Under the pieces are notes generated by a model. The model was not told the origin of the DNA. It worked only from the letters and a program-made list of their open reading frames with translations, and made no database searches. A stretch of 52,070 bases of DNA from Candidatus Peregrinibacteria bacterium CG_4_9_14_0_2_um_filter_41_14 (lineage in GTDB: Bacteria; Patescibacteriota; Gracilibacteria; UBA1369; UM-FILTER-41-14), in assembly GCA_002788755.1 (NCBI GenBank), contig PFRW01000050.1, positions 1-52,070 on the forward strand. The letters run 5' to 3'. A program made the translations under genes and the position numbers. This document shows positions 49,301 through 52,070 of this stretch, in pieces. Positions within the stretch are counted from its first letter, which is position 1. Each line of letters starts with the position of its first letter.

Positions 49301-51093
49301 CTGTGGCCGTTGGCCGTGGTGACGCAATTATTCCGGTTGTGGAAATTGACTATAATGGGGTTACATACCACTTGGATGATACCTTACCGGTAATAAGCCG
49401 TAATCAATCCGTAAAATTTAGTGCCGGAAAATCATTAAACAGTAATGGCACAAAAACGGGTCTGGAATATAGTTGGAACTTTGGAGATGGGCGCTTTGCC
49501 GATGGCGCAGCGGCCACTCATACATTTACGGACTTGGCACCAAATCCACCCGGATACTTTGAAGTAACACTGCAAGCGGGCAATAGCCTTGGTCAAAGTG
49601 AAACTATTAATTTTAACTTAAAAGTAGCCAGTGTGCCGCCGGTTATTAAAGATATTGTAGTAACGCCTCTTGTCGAAAATCCGGTGACACCATTTAATGT
49701 GCGTGTAGAAGCACAAGGTGCTGCCGATCCCGATGGATCAATTAAAGAATACCGTTTCTATTATTTTTCTGTTTTAGATCCGGGGCGCATCTTAGGAACT
49801 AAAATTGTGAAAGACCCCACAGCCGAGTTAGAAGTAGATACCTTTGGCGTTGAAGGTGACCGTAATGAATTCGCTTTTTGTGTCGATATTAAAGATAACG
49901 AAGGCAACACAGTTAACTGCCAAGAACGCTTTAAATTGGAAGACCTACCAAAACTAACTGCCACAAACGGCAAAAATGATCCGCCGGTTGCAAGTTTTGT
50001 TGTTGATCGAACCAATGTATTTGTTGGTGAAGAGATCAATTTTAGTAGTACTTCGTCAGATCCCGACGGTGAGATTGTTAGTTATCAATGGGATATTGAC
50101 GGTGATGGTAGTTTTGCCAACGATGAGCCAAAAACACAAAGTGCACTCGTACAAACATATACTCGTCGATCTGCAGAAACAGGTTATCGTGTGCGTCTCA
50201 AAGTTGTTGACGACAAGGGTGCGACTGCAATTTCGGAACCGGTAACAGTCTTTGTAGATAGTATCTTAAAGGCACCAACTGCCGCATTTACAACTAAAAT
50301 AACAAATAGCAAAGTTGATTTTGTGAATAATTCTCGTGCCGATACAAGTAAGGGTGGTGAGCTGGTCGTTAATAATTGGGATTTTGATTTGAGCCGTGAT
50401 AGCGATGGTGATGGCGACAAAACAAATGATGTTGATGCCACCGGTGCGACGCCAAGCCATACTTATGTTGAGGCTGGCACATATCAAGCTAAACTAGCGA
50501 TTGCCGATAATGAAGGCACTGAAGATAGCGTGATTAACACAATTATCATTACCAATGTATCCGCAGCAGGCCCAGCCATTAATAATGGTAAAAGCGCAGC
50601 AGGTTTAAGAGCGGTACTTGATACTGAACCGGCAATTGACCCGGTAACAGATACAATCTACCTGGAAGGTGCCGAAGCCAATGTTACTTTCTTTTTTGAT
50701 GCCAGTTTAGGTGACATTAAAAGTTATATTATTGATCGAAATATCTTCTTTGACACTAATGGTGGTCAACCAAATACGCCTGGTGATGGCATTCGCAATA
50801 ATGATGCTGACTTTATAACGCAAAATCCCCTAGTTCCTTACACAAGTAATTTCCGTCCGGAATGGGAACCTGTTGAAGTTCAGCTAACAGTTGTAGATGC
50901 TAATGGCAATGTTAGCCAAGATCGCGTTAAGGTAACATTTGCTAAACCGGGGCTAGGGCGAGCCACATTAAGTAATGTAAGTAGCACGATGCTAATAATC
51001 ATTCTTGCGATAGTAGGTGGACTTGGTGTATTATTATATGTTGGGTCTTTACTACTTTACCGGCCGAAACGCGGCAAACGTAAATTAAATTAA
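46342..51093 (+). CDS. giant surface protein: pilin-like module, helical region, about nine PKD-type domains, C-terminal anchor
   Basis: 1583 residues. In order: signal peptide (to about 34), one VirB2-like two-helix module (81-151, loop GAGEQSEKGKKA), a Gly-rich linker, a helical region (165-480), then PKD/Ig-like domains around 485, 630, 715, 800, 905, 1000, 1100, 1213 and 1310. Typical strand signatures are YDPADQSLTDENYEWDLDGDG, YSWDFGDRTAKL, YSWNFGDGRFADGAA and VSYQWDIDGDGSFA, each ending in an HTYxxxGxYxVxLxV pattern. A last domain, one membrane helix (TMLIIILAIVGGLGVLLYVGSLLLY) and a basic tail (RPKRGKRKLN) close it. A strong GAGGA ribosome site precedes the ATG. It carries the same module as the two upstream proteins, so the three probably assemble together. 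Confidence 0.85.
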   Translation: MRKLLSLIGKFLTGAILATMLMVAFGGTEIVAAQDLCGSISGDFGGFIDCNDQITSFTQFSGGLEPVAATGLDPNLTRTDNARDFIKSIVNFALSFLGLIALVIVIYGGFLYVTDAGAGEQSEKGKKAIMYAIIGILIILSSFAIVNTVLKAPGDIGTSGQPGGPGQTNVQQLANYNSAAEQTKDATLEFIRAYENYFNQSVLLQKIMTYKADKLTTRQDIIDYLQFVRRNLADLERRNGTSEGTANLSQASLAARITIDNVVDPSLQLMEDTIQAETTEEAYVKAYRNGIGSFIDDSRKLVDDVVEGVSSAGTAIKSVFTGGDAGLNKRAEDINCYLPPEFRAADRSFDCKGALESTKTNKGSDIIDSVNAYIEDIVIKNGINVDYNDRLEVIVNSTRDIQDNLLNFGTVQVTPEVDRTFTEVINLLGDARAENIAYQINVGPNEFGSNPNVTASEAFQRTAVVRDLLLKFNDLYELLNNIDFVAAFVTATATRGNAPLVVQFDGSGSYDPADQSLTDENYEWDLDGDGQFGRINPDNVMDCKEEKHAVVTCTYKQPGSYRVALRVTSNRPEQIAPGLAYITVSVQEPVAKIDLKTVIDSEEIVVRSYNASGFIERDIDEVRVTLNEASAGEGMVFDARGTALNSEGKQIVRYSWDFGDRTAKLTGSEQEAGRVAHVYTQNGTYSVVLEVEDETGNKDRKIFRVVVTSLAANLRVSEFRGDLNTEFTFDAGRSKSDGGQITQYNWSIAGVDDLDAENAPTLKHRFESPGTYTVTVQIQDSAGNADTVSTEVLVESQTPKAFFTVEFIPSQPSTVILDASNSYDPDEGDVLSFQWTVFNAREGTDFEVLSGKLKGPRADAEKLKLKFNKQRNYVVELKVADQYEDDRLRKETSLQADVNIQSLVDVTIGTDHQQAAILRDGKADVTLHFVSDFAKTIEVDFGDQSQEAGAFTNGSFKVNHTYTQSGLYRVVAHAFGPEGDENSVTTTVAVGRGDAIIPVVEIDYNGVTYHLDDTLPVISRNQSVKFSAGKSLNSNGTKTGLEYSWNFGDGRFADGAAATHTFTDLAPNPPGYFEVTLQAGNSLGQSETINFNLKVASVPPVIKDIVVTPLVENPVTPFNVRVEAQGAADPDGSIKEYRFYYFSVLDPGRILGTKIVKDPTAELEVDTFGVEGDRNEFAFCVDIKDNEGNTVNCQERFKLEDLPKLTATNGKNDPPVASFVVDRTNVFVGEEINFSSTSSDPDGEIVSYQWDIDGDGSFANDEPKTQSALVQTYTRRSAETGYRVRLKVVDDKGATAISEPVTVFVDSILKAPTAAFTTKITNSKVDFVNNSRADTSKGGELVVNNWDFDLSRDSDGDGDKTNDVDATGATPSHTYVEAGTYQAKLAIADNEGTEDSVINTIIITNVSAAGPAINNGKSAAGLRAVLDTEPAIDPVTDTIYLEGAEANVTFFFDASLGDIKSYIIDRNIFFDTNGGQPNTPGDGIRNNDADFITQNPLVPYTSNFRPEWEPVEVQLTVVDANGNVSQDRVKVTFAKPGLGRATLSNVSSTMLIIILAIVGGLGVLLYVGSLLLYRPKRGKRKLN

Positions 51094-51103
51094 CCTTTCT
51101 ACT

Positions 51104-52070
51104 ATGGATGAAGATACAAATACCAATTCAAATCAACAACCGATCGAACCGGAAATGATTGATGTGCGTGAAACCCCTCAATATAAGGAGTATGAAGCGC
51201 AACAAGTAGCTGGCTCCGGATTATTGTTTGAAGACAACCCCGCTTTAAAGATGCAAGGCAATGTAAGTGCCGTGCCGGATGAGACTGTTGAAGAGGCTGT
51301 GGCTGCCGTGGAACAAATGGCTCCCGTGGAACCTGTGGAACCTGTGTCTCCCGAGCAACCCGTGGCTGCCGAGCAACCCGTGGTCACCGAGCAACCCGTG
51401 GCTCCCGTGGAACAAATGGCTCCCGTGGAACCTGTGTCTCCCGAACAACCCGTGGCTCCCGAGCAACCCGTGGCTGCCGAGCAACCCGTGGTCACCGAGC
51501 AACCCGTGGCTCCCGAACAACCCGTGGCTCCCGTGGAACAAATGGCTCCCGTGGAACCTGTGTCTCCCGAACAACCCGTGGCTCCCGAGCAACCCGTGGT
51601 CACCGAGCAACCTGTGGCTCCCGAACAACCCGTGGCTCCCGTGGAACAAATGGCTCCCGTGGAACCTGTGTCTCCCGAGCAACCTGTGGCTCCCGAGCAA
51701 CCTGTGGTCACCGAGCAACCTGTGTCTCCCGAACAACCCGTGGCTCCCGTGGAACAAATGGCTCCCGAACAACCTGTGTCTCCCGAACAACCTGTGTCTC
51801 CCGTGGAACAAATGGCTCCCGTGGAACCTGTGTCTCCCGAGCAACCCGTGGCTCCCGAGCAACCTGTGGTCACCGAGCAACCTGTGTCTCCCGAACAACC
51901 CGTGGCTCCCGTGGAACAAATGGCTCCCGTGGAACCTGTGTCTCCCGAGCAACCCGTGGCTGCCGAGCAACCCTTGGCTCCCGTCGTTCATCAGCATAAA
52001 AAAGGGCACCTACTTGGTATTATGCTGGGTCTAATTGCGGTTTTTGCGATTTTGGGAATTGGCTTTTCGG
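51104..52070 (+). CDS. proline-rich minisatellite protein with membrane helix (partial, runs off the right edge)
   Basis: 322 codons visible, ATG at 51104, 10 bases after the PKD gene stop, so same message. Residues 1-60 are acidic and polar (MDEDTNTNSNQQPIEPEMID); then about 230 residues of hexad repeats (EQPVAP, EQPVVT, EQPVSP, VEQMAP, VEPVSP), then a basic turn (HQHKKGH) and a membrane helix starting at LLGIMLGLIAVFAILGIGF. The repeats are an 18-base DNA unit. No stop occurs in this frame before the window ends. Such Pro-rich chains span cell-wall or surface layers; here the repeat side is cytoplasmic if no signal peptide precedes the helix, which is unclear. Other open frames in the same bases are shadows. 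Confidence 0.75.
   Translation, partial: MDEDTNTNSNQQPIEPEMIDVRETPQYKEYEAQQVAGSGLLFEDNPALKMQGNVSAVPDETVEEAVAAVEQMAPVEPVEPVSPEQPVAAEQPVVTEQPVAPVEQMAPVEPVSPEQPVAPEQPVAAEQPVVTEQPVAPEQPVAPVEQMAPVEPVSPEQPVAPEQPVVTEQPVAPEQPVAPVEQMAPVEPVSPEQPVAPEQPVVTEQPVSPEQPVAPVEQMAPEQPVSPEQPVSPVEQMAPVEPVSPEQPVAPEQPVVTEQPVSPEQPVAPVEQMAPVEPVSPEQPVAAEQPLAPVVHQHKKGHLLGIMLGLIAVFAILGIGFS
51290..51980 (+). repeat. 18-bp coding minisatellite with a 108-bp higher-order period
   Basis: Basic unit GAGCAACCCGTGGCTCCC and variants. Blocks beginning with the codons for VEQMAP recur about every 36 codons, several nearly identical at the DNA level, while one block is shortened to 18 residues. Near-identity of third positions points to recent slippage or recombination. 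Confidence 0.9.

Noticed and set aside
51290..51980. CRISPR-like array
   Set aside because: Repeats are contiguous without unique spacers, and in frame with a protein.
51178..52034. Three further long open frames over the minisatellite (Leu/Pro/Trp-rich on plus; Cys/Gly/Thr-rich and His/Gly/Leu-rich on minus)
   Set aside because: The 18-bp period keeps several frames free of stops. Only the frame from 51104 has a normal start, a unique N-terminus and a membrane helix after the repeats.
1..52070. Recoded UGA (Gly) as in Gracilibacteria/SR1
   Set aside because: TGA acts as stop in purF (ATGA overlap with purD) and in the 37741 gene, and proteins have normal Gly codons.
1..52070. Insertion sequence, prophage or integrase
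   Set aside because: No transposase, integrase or terminal inverted repeats were seen on either strand.

Overview
The window looks like a chromosomal segment of a Patescibacteria / Candidate Phyla Radiation (CPR) bacterium. The signs are a compact layout with no gene-free stretch over 300 bases, many 4-23 bp gene overlaps, moderate A+T content, cysteine-free L31, an isolated VirB4-type ATPase, and secreted proteins built from VirB2-like two-helix modules beside a giant PKD surface protein. TGA is a normal stop (for example purF, whose TGA overlaps the purD ATG as ATGA, and the gene ending at 38310), so the recoded Gracilibacteria/SR1 groups are unlikely. The exact lineage cannot be read from the sequence.

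Layout. 1-4570 (minus): gyrB, a DUF4256 protein, rpsU with a near-perfect promoter and a terminator, then prmC-prfA (prfA runs off the left edge). 4.7-11.5 kb: AI-2E-type transporter, FecR-like anchored protein, S41 protease, VirB4-like ATPase and an orphan. 11.6-15.8 kb (plus): gyrA, a calcium-repeat/PKD surface protein, rpmE. 15.8-20.6 kb: DUF389 membrane protein, tgt, ruvA, a sigma-region-4/HARE-like regulator, tRNA-Val(UAC). 24.0-20.6 kb (minus): tRNA-Leu(GAG), then a tightly overlapped run (7-TM protein, 5-formyl-THF cyclo-ligase, kinase-fold-like protein, methyltransferase, C39 peptidase) ending in a terminator. 24.1-28.9 kb (plus): HtrA protease, MBL hydrolase, and a 966-residue orphan behind a consensus promoter. 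37.0-28.9 kb (minus): folD-purF-purD-solute-binding lipoprotein-SpoIIE phosphatase, then glyA with its own promoter. 37.1-38.3 kb (plus): a divergent thymidylate kinase and an orphan. 44.1-38.4 kb (minus): secE-nusG-orphan, a toxin-like orphan, rplK, rplA, DUF1385-dut; a secreted-protein gene and a candidate small RNA lie on the plus strand in between. 44.2-52.07 kb (plus): a four-gene surface-apparatus cluster that runs off the right edge.

How the genes fit together. Housekeeping functions (gyrase, translation termination and ribosomal proteins, NusG/SecE) are interleaved with two themes. One is one-carbon, purine and pyrimidine nucleotide handling: glyA, folD, 5-formyl-THF cyclo-ligase, purF, purD, tmk and dut. 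The other is a cell-envelope theme: VirB4 ATPase, seven pilin-like modules in three proteins, about nine PKD-type domains, a proline-rich minisatellite protein, proteases (S41, HtrA, C39), and a SpoIIE-type sensor phosphatase. The most promising undescribed material is the 44.2-52.07 kb surface cluster, a roughly 62-nt structured RNA candidate at 41190-41251, and the 966-residue orphan at 26027-28927.
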